Notes under the pieces: model-generated | What the model saw: the letters and a program-made list of their open reading frames with translations, nothing else | Databases searched by the model: none | What the model was told of the DNA's origin: nothing | From: Waddliaceae bacterium | Lineage (GTDB): Bacteria; Chlamydiota; Chlamydiia; Chlamydiales; SLFE01 | DNA: 7,761 nucleotides | NCBI GenBank assembly: GCA_007124415.1 | Contig: SLFE01000276.1 | Span: 1 to 7,761 of the forward strand | Reading direction: 5' to 3' | Position numbers and translations under genes: made by a program | Shown here: positions 1-7,495 of the stretch, piece by piece | How positions within the stretch are numbered: the stretch's first letter is position 1 | How the letters are laid out: each line of letters opens with the position of its first letter

Positions 1-2296
1 AGAATCTGGCGTTTACAACATCAGCGGCTTTTGCCGCTATTTCTCCGTAGCGGGGATGAATATCATCGGTCTTATCGATGGAGTCGCCTCCGGTCGAGAC
101 ATTGCTGTTATTTCGAATGAAAATCCTCTCGCCATTTTTAGGAACGGAAGTAAAATCAAGACCCTGCTTTCGCAGCACTGTGAGCTCATCATCGCCATCC
201 TTGAGGAAATACTTGGGGATCTTATGTTTTGTGATATCGTAATTTTTTAAGTGTATTAACTCTTTGATTGAATGAACCCCGTCTCCGACGATGTTTGCCG
301 GTATGCGCACGCAAACTGCCTCGACCTTGCCGTCGATGACTAAAAAACGATACTCTTCTCCTTCCACAAAATCTTCGCAGATAACCTCCTGTCCATGTTG
401 GAATGCACTTCCGATTGCTTGTTCATAAGCGCTCAGATTGTTTGCACCCACAATGTAGACTCCAATGCCGTAGTTCATTCTGTTGGGCTTGATAACAAGT
501 TTTCTTCCTTCAAATCGATGATAACCCTCCAAGGCCTCCTTTGCCGACTCGAAAACCTCCCCTCGCGGAGTGGAAAACCCCTCTTCTTCAAGGAGGATTT
601 TCGTCACTTCCTTATTTTCCATCATCCAATAGGAAATTAAAGGGTCGCAGGAAGTCATCGTCGCGCTTTTAACATACTCGATTTTGCCTCCGCTTCTGAG
701 ACGGAGGAAGTTCGCTTTTCGATCGAGAATTTCAACATCAATACCTCGCTTCAAGGCTTCGCGGATGACCGCTTGCGTCGAGAGTTCCATGTCTTCATAC
801 CCTTTGAGAATAAAGTCCTCATAGGCTTCGAGTTTAAAAAGATTTTGCATTGATTGGGCGGAGGCTTTTTTCATCTCTTTCTCAAACTCCTCAGGCAATG
901 GTTTGGTCAACATATCTTCTCTCAGTTTGTTGGCAAGCTTCAGACCGTGTTCCCTAAAACTGCTCTTCGACTTGCCCAGATCCCTGAGGAGAACATGCGA
1001 GGGGGTGAGCTCGGGGTTGTCGATTTTTTCCATTTGTTTTTTGATGCTGTCAGAATAGGTTGTCGATTGCGAGGCCTTATCCAGAATTTCAGCCACAGGC
1101 AGCATCCCGCTGCAGATTTGCTCCGAAAAACTTTTGAGTGTGTCCGTCCGGCCGCAGCTGGAAAGTTCTAGAGTCGGGTCCCTTCCGCGGAGGGCGACAA
1201 GATTCTGATTATTTGTCAGCTGCTTTTCCTCCTGTTGGGTAATCCGTGGGCTTTCCATCAGAAAACAATAGATCAAAAAAGTATGGAGAAACTTAAGCTC
1301 GCACAAATCAGTTCCTTCAACATTCCAGGGATTCAAGTCGATTCCTCTGAGCTCGACATAAACAATTCCCTTATTCCTCAAGCCTTGAAGGGGCCTTATA
1401 GCTTTATTAACAGGAGGCTTGGGCCTGATCCTTGAATAATGTTCTGCCTCGATCTGTATGATGTGATCATTGATCTGACGATCGCCTATTGCTTTCCATT
1501 GCTCTGCCGGTGTCGTCACAGCGGACTCTAAATCGCGCAAATAGTCTTCAAAAGTGTTAAAGCTGATGCTGATTTGATTTTGCAATTTACTATAGTAGCC
1601 GTATTGGCTCATTCTGAGGGATGTTGCAAACTCTCCGCCAATAGTATCGGGCGCAATCCTCCGCAATTCTTTGGGGGCCTCATCGAAAAATGTTTTGTCG
1701 ACAACCGGCGTCGAGCCGAAAAGATAAGTGACAATCCATCCGTATCTCAGATAATTGCGGACAATATGAAGGTAAAAAGAAGATAGATCTTTGCCGGGAA
1801 AAACTCGTTCAACAAGATCTCGGGAAAAAGAAAAGTTGTAGTGCACGCCTGAGAGCGACTGCATTTTTCTTCCGTATCTGTGGGCCAATCCCAGCCGGTA
1901 GAGCTCCTTCTCCTTTGCGGCAAGCGAGTTTCCAAAGCGGGCGATAGGGATTTGTTCCTCGGGCGGCAGGATGCAGGGCGAGCTGAAGGGCCAAAGCCTT
2001 TCTTCGCCGATCGCACGGTATAGATAACGATGGAGGAGATGCATGAATTGAAGGAGCAAATCTTCGGTTTTGAACACAGGAGCAACGAGCTCGAGCTGGG
2101 ACTCGGAAAAATCGGTGCTGATAAAAGGGTTCAGAAGAGGCGAACCGAAGGCTCGGGGATGGGGCGTCAGCGCAAGTGTTCCGTCAGGATTGACCCTCAA
2201 ACACTCTTTTTCCAGCCCATGTTTGGAATTCATGAGCAACGGATAAACATCATCGGCGCTGAGGGCTTTGAGCCTTTTCTGGAATGCATCAGTCAT
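1..2296 (-). CDS. gshF: Bifunctional glutamate-cysteine ligase / glutathione synthetase (GshF/GshAB type), C-terminus cut by window edge
   Basis: This enzyme makes glutathione in the cytoplasm in two ATP-dependent steps: glutamate + cysteine to gamma-glutamylcysteine, then addition of glycine. My translation of the minus strand is open for 765 codons with no stop. Residues 1 to about 450 resemble E. coli GshA: GLEKECLRV (28-36), TDFSESQLEL (61-70), SGVHYNFS (149-156), TSLRMS (225-230), IRPKP (290-294) and ELRGIDLNPW (315-324). Residues about 540-765 are the ATP-grasp half of GshF: MMENKEVTK (558-566), VIKPN (601-605), EGEEYRFLVIDGK (645-657), IPANIVGDG (665-673) and STGGDSID (734-741). The final metal-binding strands lie off the window, by my estimate 80-110 residues, so the full protein should exceed the roughly 750-residue streptococcal GshF. 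I chose the ATG at 2296 because an in-frame TAA directly precedes it; no Shine-Dalgarno is visible. It follows fadJ after 28 bases. The two-domain assignment is secure; only the end is unseen. Confidence 0.93.
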   Translation of the reverse strand, partial: MTDAFQKRLKALSADDVYPLLMNSKHGLEKECLRVNPDGTLALTPHPRAFGSPLLNPFISTDFSESQLELVAPVFKTEDLLLQFMHLLHRYLYRAIGEERLWPFSSPCILPPEEQIPIARFGNSLAAKEKELYRLGLAHRYGRKMQSLSGVHYNFSFSRDLVERVFPGKDLSSFYLHIVRNYLRYGWIVTYLFGSTPVVDKTFFDEAPKELRRIAPDTIGGEFATSLRMSQYGYYSKLQNQISISFNTFEDYLRDLESAVTTPAEQWKAIGDRQINDHIIQIEAEHYSRIRPKPPVNKAIRPLQGLRNKGIVYVELRGIDLNPWNVEGTDLCELKFLHTFLIYCFLMESPRITQQEEKQLTNNQNLVALRGRDPTLELSSCGRTDTLKSFSEQICSGMLPVAEILDKASQSTTYSDSIKKQMEKIDNPELTPSHVLLRDLGKSKSSFREHGLKLANKLREDMLTKPLPEEFEKEMKKASAQSMQNLFKLEAYEDFILKGYEDMELSTQAVIREALKRGIDVEILDRKANFLRLRSGGKIEYVKSATMTSCDPLISYWMMENKEVTKILLEEEGFSTPRGEVFESAKEALEGYHRFEGRKLVIKPNRMNYGIGVYIVGANNLSAYEQAIGSAFQHGQEVICEDFVEGEEYRFLVIDGKVEAVCVRIPANIVGDGVHSIKELIHLKNYDITKHKIPKYFLKDGDDELTVLRKQGLDFTSVPKNGERIFIRNNSNVSTGGDSIDKTDDIHPRYGEIAAKAADVVNARF

Positions 2297-2300
2297 TTAA

Positions 2301-2335
2301 CTGATTGATTATAACGGGAAAAAGTTATACATCAA
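2301..2335 (-). promoter_or_regulatory. Predicted housekeeping (sigma-70-type) promoter of gshF giving a near-leaderless mRNA
   Basis: Read on the minus strand, TTGATG (2330-2335) and a perfect TATAAT (2308-2313) are separated by 16 bases. Transcription would start near 2301, only about 5 bases before the gshF ATG at 2296. That agrees with the missing ribosome binding site. The -35 box lies inside the last codons of fadJ. Matches of this kind arise by chance in AT-rich gaps, so this is a prediction from sequence only. Confidence 0.5.
2310..2329. repeat. Short inverted repeat across the fadJ stop / gshF -10 box
   Basis: TATAAC (2310-2315) and GTTATA (2324-2329) are perfect 6-base arms around an 8-base loop. 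They cover the fadJ stop codon and most of the spacer and -10 box of the predicted gshF promoter. The stem is AT-rich and no T-run follows it, so it is a poor terminator. It could be a weak operator or chance. Confidence 0.3.
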
Positions 2336-4436
2336 ACTTTTTATTTTCCCGGGCTTTTGAAACAAGTAGATCGCAAGGTGTGAACCGGTCTCCATGTTCT
2401 GTTTGCAGACGTTTCATGAGATCGACAAGCTTGCCGATCCCATAGTCGTTGGCGTATGCCAAAAGGCCGCCGCGGAACGGCGGAAATCCTGTTCCCAATA
2501 TGAGGGCCATATCGAGATCGGAATCTTTGCTCACAATATTTTCTTCAAGACAGCGCCCCGCCTCTGCAAGCATGGCGGCAATGACCCTGTCGATAAGTTC
2601 GCTTTCGCTATATTTTTTGTTTGATTTTTCAATGCTATTGAGAATTTCCTGAACTTGCGGGTTAGGGCTATTTTTCTTACCCTCATAAATATAGAATCCT
2701 TTGCCCGATTTCTTCCCCTTTAGTCCTTTTTCTGCCATTCTCTCTAAAATCTCAGGAACCCTCATACGAGCCCCATAGGCTTCCTCAAATTCTTTAAACA
2801 CTTTTTGACTCACGTCGATGCCCACTGTATCTGCCAAAATGAAAGGATCCATGGGCCAGCCGAAATTTTCAGTGGCATGGGCGAGTCGAGACATGCCGGC
2901 TCCTTCCTGAAGTAGGTGCATCACTTCGTTTGCCTGAACGGCGAAAATACGGTTAACCAGAAATCCGGGGCAGTCTTTGACGACAATGGGAATTTTTTTC
3001 CAGTCCAAACAAGTTTTAACTACGGTGTCCACAGCTTTTTGAGACGTTTTTGGTCCCGCAACAACTTCGACAAGAGGCATGCGGTTGACCGGATTAAAAA
3101 AGTGCATACCCACAAATCTTTCAGGACGCTTCATATCTTCGGACATATTCTCTATAGTTAAAGACGAAGTGTTGGAGGCGATGAGCGCATCGGGCCTTAA
3201 TCTCTCTTCAAGATCGGCAAACAACTGTTTTTTTAAATCGAGATTTTCTGTCGCAGCTTCAATGACTAGGTCTTGTTGATTAAAACCCTTATAATTGATG
3301 CCCCAGCTGATTCTGTGCTGCATCAAATTGATCGCATCTTGCGGCAGCCGCTTGATTTTCTTGATCTGCTTGTAAATACCCTTGATTTCATTTAATCCTG
3401 AAGAAACAGCTTCCCAGTTGATGTCTTTCATCCGAATGCTGTTTCCGCGATAGCTTGCCAACCAGGCAATCCCGCTTCCCATCACACCTGCACCAAGAAC
3501 GCCGACGCTGCTTACTTTTTCCGCCTCAGGGGCCTCCTGTTTTTTCAAATGTTCCATTCCAAAGAAAACGCGAATGATATGCTTAGCAATGGAAAATCCT
3601 GTATTGCAGTTTTTTACAAAGACTTCCTTTTCCCTTTCAAGCCCTTTTTCAAGAGGCATAGCGATCGTTTCCCTAATCAAGCCGATGGCAACAATTGGAG
3701 AGGGGTAATGTCCTTTTGTTTTCTTTTCGACATTTTTTTTGGACTGAGAAAAAACTATTGAGCGCCCGATCGGATTTTTTTCCAAAAGCCAGTTCATCAT
3801 TCCTTTAGGCTTTTTTCTGTTTGTCTTTCGTTGCAGGCATTTTTCAATTGTTTCAGGAAGCTGCTCCTCAAGAAATTCATGAGGAAGAATATAGTCGGCA
3901 AAGCCGATTTTGAATGCCCGCTTTCCGTCTACCGGCTTGCCGGAGAGGATCATTTTAAGCGCCTGCTGCAGACCCACCAGTCTCGGAAGGCGTTGAGTGC
4001 CTCCCCATCCCGGCATAATCCCCAATGAAACTTCAGGAAGGCCGATAGAAGTTTTAGGGCTGTCGGTCACAATGCGGTACTTACAGCTGAGGACAAGCTC
4101 GGTGCCGCCGCCGAGGCATGCGCCATCGATCACGGCAATAGTAGGAAAGGAAAGTGTTTCAAGGCGTCTGAAGACGCGGTGGCCCTGATCCAAGATCTCG
4201 CGAATCTTGTCAGGATCGCGCAGCAGATCTTCAAATTGTTTTAAATCGGCCCCGGCGATGAATGTTCCGGGCTTGCCGCTTTTTATCACTAAAGCCTTGA
4301 CGTCTTTTAAGTCATTGATGATGCTTTCAAGCTCATCCATAACTGACTTGGTGAATTTATTGATTTTTTCATCGGGAAAGTCAAAAACTAAAAACGCGAT
4401 GCCGTCTTCGATGTCAAGGTTCCACGCGCTCTCCAT
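2325..4436 (-). CDS. fadJ: Multifunctional beta-oxidation enzyme: enoyl-CoA hydratase / 3-hydroxyacyl-CoA dehydrogenase (FadJ/FadB type)
   Basis: This is the alpha subunit of the fatty acid oxidation complex (703 residues; E. coli FadJ 714, FadB 729). It hydrates trans-2-enoyl-CoA and oxidises the 3-hydroxyacyl-CoA with NAD+, passing 3-ketoacyl-CoA to the thiolase. Residues 1 to about 200 are the crotonase domain, with oxyanion-hole segment IAGADLKQF (60-68) and catalytic glutamates in GGGTE (Glu113) and GLPE (Glu135). The Rossmann NAD site GVLGAGVMGSG spans 312-322. SNTSSL (421-426), His445 and Glu457 in HFFNPVNRMPLVE, and Asn495 fit the dehydrogenase active site. A C-terminal dehydrogenase repeat follows. 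A frame open from 4484 exists, but the ATG at 4436 is chosen: GGAGG sits 7 bases before it, and it overlaps the thiolase stop as TAATG. Neighbours and the gene order thiolase-then-FadJ match E. coli fadIJ. FadJ is preferred over FadB because the partner thiolase is FadI-like. Confidence 0.93.
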   Translation of the reverse strand: MESAWNLDIEDGIAFLVFDFPDEKINKFTKSVMDELESIINDLKDVKALVIKSGKPGTFIAGADLKQFEDLLRDPDKIREILDQGHRVFRRLETLSFPTIAVIDGACLGGGTELVLSCKYRIVTDSPKTSIGLPEVSLGIMPGWGGTQRLPRLVGLQQALKMILSGKPVDGKRAFKIGFADYILPHEFLEEQLPETIEKCLQRKTNRKKPKGMMNWLLEKNPIGRSIVFSQSKKNVEKKTKGHYPSPIVAIGLIRETIAMPLEKGLEREKEVFVKNCNTGFSIAKHIIRVFFGMEHLKKQEAPEAEKVSSVGVLGAGVMGSGIAWLASYRGNSIRMKDINWEAVSSGLNEIKGIYKQIKKIKRLPQDAINLMQHRISWGINYKGFNQQDLVIEAATENLDLKKQLFADLEERLRPDALIASNTSSLTIENMSEDMKRPERFVGMHFFNPVNRMPLVEVVAGPKTSQKAVDTVVKTCLDWKKIPIVVKDCPGFLVNRIFAVQANEVMHLLQEGAGMSRLAHATENFGWPMDPFILADTVGIDVSQKVFKEFEEAYGARMRVPEILERMAEKGLKGKKSGKGFYIYEGKKNSPNPQVQEILNSIEKSNKKYSESELIDRVIAAMLAEAGRCLEENIVSKDSDLDMALILGTGFPPFRGGLLAYANDYGIGKLVDLMKRLQTEHGDRFTPCDLLVSKARENKKFDV

Positions 4437-5713
4437 TATTCCACCTCCAAGACAACTGCTTCTCCCTGACCACCCCCAACGCAAAGCGTTGCGAGTCCGC
4501 GATGCAACCCTTTTCTTTTTAGATCTTTAAGTAAAGTTAAAGTGATTCTTGCTCCCGACGCTCCCAAAGGATGCCCCAAAGCGATAGCGCCGCCGTTTAT
4601 GTTGAGCTTTTCCAAATCAATTTCTCCGATAGGTTCATCGCGTCCCAATTTTTCTTTGCAAAATCTCTCGGAAGCCATAGCCGCTCTAACAGCTAAAACT
4701 TGTGCTGCAAAGGCTTCGTTGATCTCGATTAAGTCAAAATCCTGAAGCGCAAATCCAGTTTCACTCATCACTTTCGAGGTTGCAAAAGCCGGGCCTAGCC
4801 CCATCCTGGCAGGATCGAGCCCAACGTATGCGTAGGCCGTCAAATATCCCAAAGGAGTGATCCCCAATTTTTTAGCTTTACTCTCTTTCATTAAAACTAA
4901 AACACAGGCTCCGTCGGTCACTTGGCTGGAATTTCCGGCTGTCACCGTTCCCGTCAGCTTGTCGAAGGCGGGCCTGAGCTTTTGCAGCTGCTCAAAGGTC
5001 TGATCAGCGCGGACGCCGTCGTCGAATTCCTGCATTCCACCGGTTTTGGTGTTCGGAATAGGATGGATCTCCTCGGCCATGTAACCTTCTTCAGCCGCTT
5101 TCGCCGACCGTTTTTGACTGTTCAAGGCATACTCGTCCTGCTCTCTTCTAGTGATATGAAAGTCACGGGAAAGAATTTCCGCTGTCTCCCCCATTGTTTT
5201 GCCGCAGATGGGGTCTCCGATTGCGGGAACGACCGGAGAGAGAAAAGAAGGGCGGAATTTAGCAAGAAGCTTAAGACGCTGTGTCATCGATTTTGCCCGC
5301 TGCATCTTAAAGAGCCAATTCCGCATTTTTTCGTTATACTCAATTGGAACATGGCTCATAGATTCGACCCCGCCGGCAAGGTATGTATCGCCAAGGCCAA
5401 GTTCAATTCTTTGGGCCGCTATGACCATCGATTCCATGCCTGAGGCGCAGTTGCGGCTGACTGAAATGGCCGGCACATGCTCCGGCAGACCACCTTTCAC
5501 AGCAATCACGCGGGCGACATTATAAGCATGGGAAGGGCACATCACGTTGCCCAAAATGACTTCATTGTAATCATCAGGAGCGACAGGCACTCTTTCAATG
5601 ACTTCTCTAACAGCGTAAGCTCCTAGATCATCAGCTTTTAAATCACGAAAAACCCCCATTGCCTTACAAAATGGCGTTCGCACGCCATCGACAATCGCGA
5701 CCCTTTCCTTCAT
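4436..5713 (-). CDS. fadI: Acetyl-CoA acyltransferase (3-ketoacyl-CoA thiolase, FadI type)
   Basis: This thiolase cleaves 3-ketoacyl-CoA with CoA into acetyl-CoA and a shortened acyl-CoA, as beta subunit of the fatty acid oxidation complex. It has 425 residues (E. coli FadI 436). The acyl-accepting nucleophile is Cys89 in NCASGMES; INEAFA (331-336), His381 in GGAIALGHPLGASGAR, and Cys411 in CVGGGQGEA complete the degradative thiolase active site. The loop at about 128-180, with MTQRLKLL (143-150) and KTMGETAE (172-179), is a mark of the FadI / mitochondrial trifunctional beta branch rather than of short-chain acetoacetyl-CoA thiolases, so longer-chain substrates are inferred. The start overlaps the synthetase stop by 4 bases (ATGA), and GGGAGG lies 4 bases upstream. 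The stop shares one base with the fadJ start, fitting co-translation with its complex partner. All catalytic residues are intact. Confidence 0.93.
   Translation of the reverse strand: MKERVAIVDGVRTPFCKAMGVFRDLKADDLGAYAVREVIERVPVAPDDYNEVILGNVMCPSHAYNVARVIAVKGGLPEHVPAISVSRNCASGMESMVIAAQRIELGLGDTYLAGGVESMSHVPIEYNEKMRNWLFKMQRAKSMTQRLKLLAKFRPSFLSPVVPAIGDPICGKTMGETAEILSRDFHITRREQDEYALNSQKRSAKAAEEGYMAEEIHPIPNTKTGGMQEFDDGVRADQTFEQLQKLRPAFDKLTGTVTAGNSSQVTDGACVLVLMKESKAKKLGITPLGYLTAYAYVGLDPARMGLGPAFATSKVMSETGFALQDFDLIEINEAFAAQVLAVRAAMASERFCKEKLGRDEPIGEIDLEKLNINGGAIALGHPLGASGARITLTLLKDLKRKGLHRGLATLCVGGGQGEAVVLEVE
4444..4448 (-). promoter_or_regulatory. Ribosome binding site that sets the fadJ start
   Basis: GGAGG lies 7 bases before the ATG at 4436, inside the last codons of the thiolase gene. 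It decides against the longer frame beginning at 4484, whose first 16 residues would be the out-of-frame thiolase C-terminus. With the TAATG junction it suggests terminating ribosomes restart on fadJ. Confidence 0.8.
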
Positions 5714-7464
5714 GCTGCCTCCCGTGAATAAATATCCGACACAATATTTTGGTATTTTTCTAAAATTTTCTTTCTTCTCAGCTTCATCGTGGGAGTCAAC
5801 TCACCGCCTTCAATTGTTGGAGTTTCCAAAATAAAGCGGTAATCATGTATCCTCTCCCAGTGATTTAATTCCGAGTTCAATTCCTTCAACAGTTCTTCCA
5901 TTTCTGCGATGACAAATCTCGACTTTAAAAACTCTTCATCGCTTAAATCAACTTTATTGTGAAGTTGTTTTAAGTTTTGAAGCACATTTTTGTCCGGAAA
6001 GAGAAGAACAGAGGCGTGGGGCTGGTTCTCGCCGATGACCATCGCCATATCGATCAAAGGGGCTTGGGATATTTTCTGTTCTATCGGTACCGGAACAACA
6101 TATTCGCCTTGGGCTGTTTTAAATGATTCGTTCATCCGTCCCCCGATCGTCAGATAGCCGTCTTCATCAAGAGAGCCGAAATCCCCTGTGTGCAGCCAGC
6201 CGTCTTTATCGATTGCCAAAGCAGTGGCCTCAGGATTTTGGTAGTAGCCCCTCATAACTGTCGGCCCTTTCACCAAAACCTCGCCTTTTGAGCTGATCTT
6301 GAACTGAATGCCGGGCAATGGGGGTCCGCACGTCCCCACTTTCTGTTTTCCCCAACGATTGACCGCAATCGTCGATGCCTCTGTAAGCCCCCATCCCTGC
6401 ACAATGGGTACGCCGATGTCGAGGAAGAAGTGGTGAAGCTGAGGGTTCAAGGCAGCACCTCCGGAAATCACCAAGCGCAGCTTGCCGCCTAAAGCTTGTC
6501 TCAGCTGGGAGTAGACAAGGCGGTCCGCAATCGGCTGCATGAGCCACTTGTACAGTCCCCCTTCCCTGTTAGCTAAATCGAAGGCCCAAAGGCCGAACGC
6601 CCGTTTCATAAGACCGGCGTTTTGAATCTTTGTGAGCATCTTCGAATAAATTTTTTCCATAAGGCGTGGAACGACGATCATGAAAGTCGGGTGAATTTCT
6701 TTGCAGATATCGCCTACAATAGTGAGGTCGTTCAGATAATACGATTGAATTCCCCAGGCAACCATTATGTAATTGATTTGTTTGGAAAAGATATGAGGCA
6801 GAGGCAGAATACTTAAGAAGCGCTCCCCTTCTTTCCATTCGAATTCTTCGTAATGGATGATGTAGACAAGATTTTTATGCGTGAGCTCAACCCCTTTCGG
6901 CTCTCCGGTGCTTCCGCTTGTGAAAATAATCGTTGCCAAATCATCCGAATGAATGCCGTTTTCCATCTCTTCATATAAATGCGGCGATCTCTCGTGTATT
7001 TCTTTTCCCTTCTGGATGATGTCCCATAAATTAAAATCTGCCTTAAACTCGGCATCGTCTTCAACCTTGATCACGCCCTCGAACAAGTGAGTATGAGGGC
7101 CGACCATATCATACGACTCGTCCTCGCCGACAAAAATGAAACGAGGCTTGGCAACCCCTACTTCGTAAACAAAATGTTCTTCAGAGAGATTGGCGAAAAA
7201 CGGGACAGTCACCCCTCCGGCTATTGCTATCGCAAAGTCGGCGATGAGCCAATACGGCGATGATTTGGAAAATATGCCGACCCTGTCGCCTTTTCGAAGG
7301 CCAATCGCCCTCAATCCCAGCGCAGCGCACTGAACATATTCGATAAATTCATCGGAAGACAAATATTGCCAGTTTCCGTTTTTGTGATAGGCAAAAGCCT
7401 TTTCATTCGAAGGGCTCTTGCTGAACCTGTGCAAAATATCCGAAATATTTTCTAAAGGATCCAT
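5710..7464 (-). CDS. Long-chain acyl-CoA synthetase (AMP-forming fatty acid-CoA ligase, FadD-like)
   Basis: This is an ANL-superfamily enzyme of 584 residues that activates a fatty acid with ATP to an acyl-adenylate, then to acyl-CoA, the entry step of beta-oxidation. The ATP-binding loop TSGSTGEPKG is at 182-191, GWGLTEAS (motif A5) at 357-364, and DGWLHTGDFG (A7) at 421-430. The C-terminal LTPTMKLRRKK (556-566) carries the expected catalytic lysine, Lys561. The hinge motif reads GRMNESFKT (442-450), where relatives usually have GRKKE or GRLKD. The frame is open back to 7512, but the ATG at 7464 is preferred: AAGGAG lies 6 bases before it, and the predicted sigma-54 start site lies between the two ATGs. 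It leads the operon with fadI and fadJ, which argues for fatty acid breakdown rather than lipid synthesis. Chain-length preference cannot be read from the sequence. No signal peptide or clear membrane span is seen. Confidence 0.9.
   Translation of the reverse strand: MDPLENISDILHRFSKSPSNEKAFAYHKNGNWQYLSSDEFIEYVQCAALGLRAIGLRKGDRVGIFSKSSPYWLIADFAIAIAGGVTVPFFANLSEEHFVYEVGVAKPRFIFVGEDESYDMVGPHTHLFEGVIKVEDDAEFKADFNLWDIIQKGKEIHERSPHLYEEMENGIHSDDLATIIFTSGSTGEPKGVELTHKNLVYIIHYEEFEWKEGERFLSILPLPHIFSKQINYIMVAWGIQSYYLNDLTIVGDICKEIHPTFMIVVPRLMEKIYSKMLTKIQNAGLMKRAFGLWAFDLANREGGLYKWLMQPIADRLVYSQLRQALGGKLRLVISGGAALNPQLHHFFLDIGVPIVQGWGLTEASTIAVNRWGKQKVGTCGPPLPGIQFKISSKGEVLVKGPTVMRGYYQNPEATALAIDKDGWLHTGDFGSLDEDGYLTIGGRMNESFKTAQGEYVVPVPIEQKISQAPLIDMAMVIGENQPHASVLLFPDKNVLQNLKQLHNKVDLSDEEFLKSRFVIAEMEELLKELNSELNHWERIHDYRFILETPTIEGGELTPTMKLRRKKILEKYQNIVSDIYSREAA
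5718..5723 (-). promoter_or_regulatory. Ribosome binding site of the thiolase gene
   Basis: GGGAGG lies 4 bases before the ATG at 5713, within the last codons of the acyl-CoA synthetase gene. The spacing is slightly short, but the site is strong. Combined with the ATGA overlap it supports translational coupling of the two genes. Confidence 0.7.
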
Positions 7465-7470
7465 AATCAA

Positions 7471-7476
7471 CTCCTT
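7471..7476 (-). promoter_or_regulatory. Ribosome binding site that sets the acyl-CoA synthetase start
   Basis: AAGGAG stands 6 bases before the ATG at 7464. The alternative ATG at 7512 has no such site and lies upstream of the predicted transcription start near 7485. The site therefore fixes the protein at 584 rather than 600 residues. Confidence 0.85.
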
Positions 7477-7495
7477 GGCTAGTACTCGAATTCTA

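Noticed and set aside
854..1171. Plus-strand open frame of 105 codons
   Set aside because: It lies opposite the continuous gshF frame and has no family-like motifs.
1747..2085. Minus-strand open frame of 112 codons overlapping gshF in another frame
   Set aside because: The gshF frame across the same bases matches conserved GshA motifs; this one has low-complexity, unconvincing sequence.
1..2296. Possible frameshift or decayed gene, since no single closed frame is bounded in this stretch
   Set aside because: Codon-by-codon translation gives 765 uninterrupted residues with conserved motifs in order; the frame simply runs off the left edge.
2297..2324. Terminator between fadJ and gshF
   Set aside because: The only inverted repeat is short and AT-rich, with its T-run in the loop rather than after the stem.
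4437..4484. Extension of fadJ to an ATG at 4484
   Set aside because: The extra 16 residues overlap the thiolase's conserved C-terminus in another frame, and GGAGG points to the ATG at 4436.
4922..5443. Plus-strand open frame of 173 codons
   Set aside because: It lies wholly opposite the intact thiolase gene, and its translation shows no recognisable domain; it is an antisense shadow.
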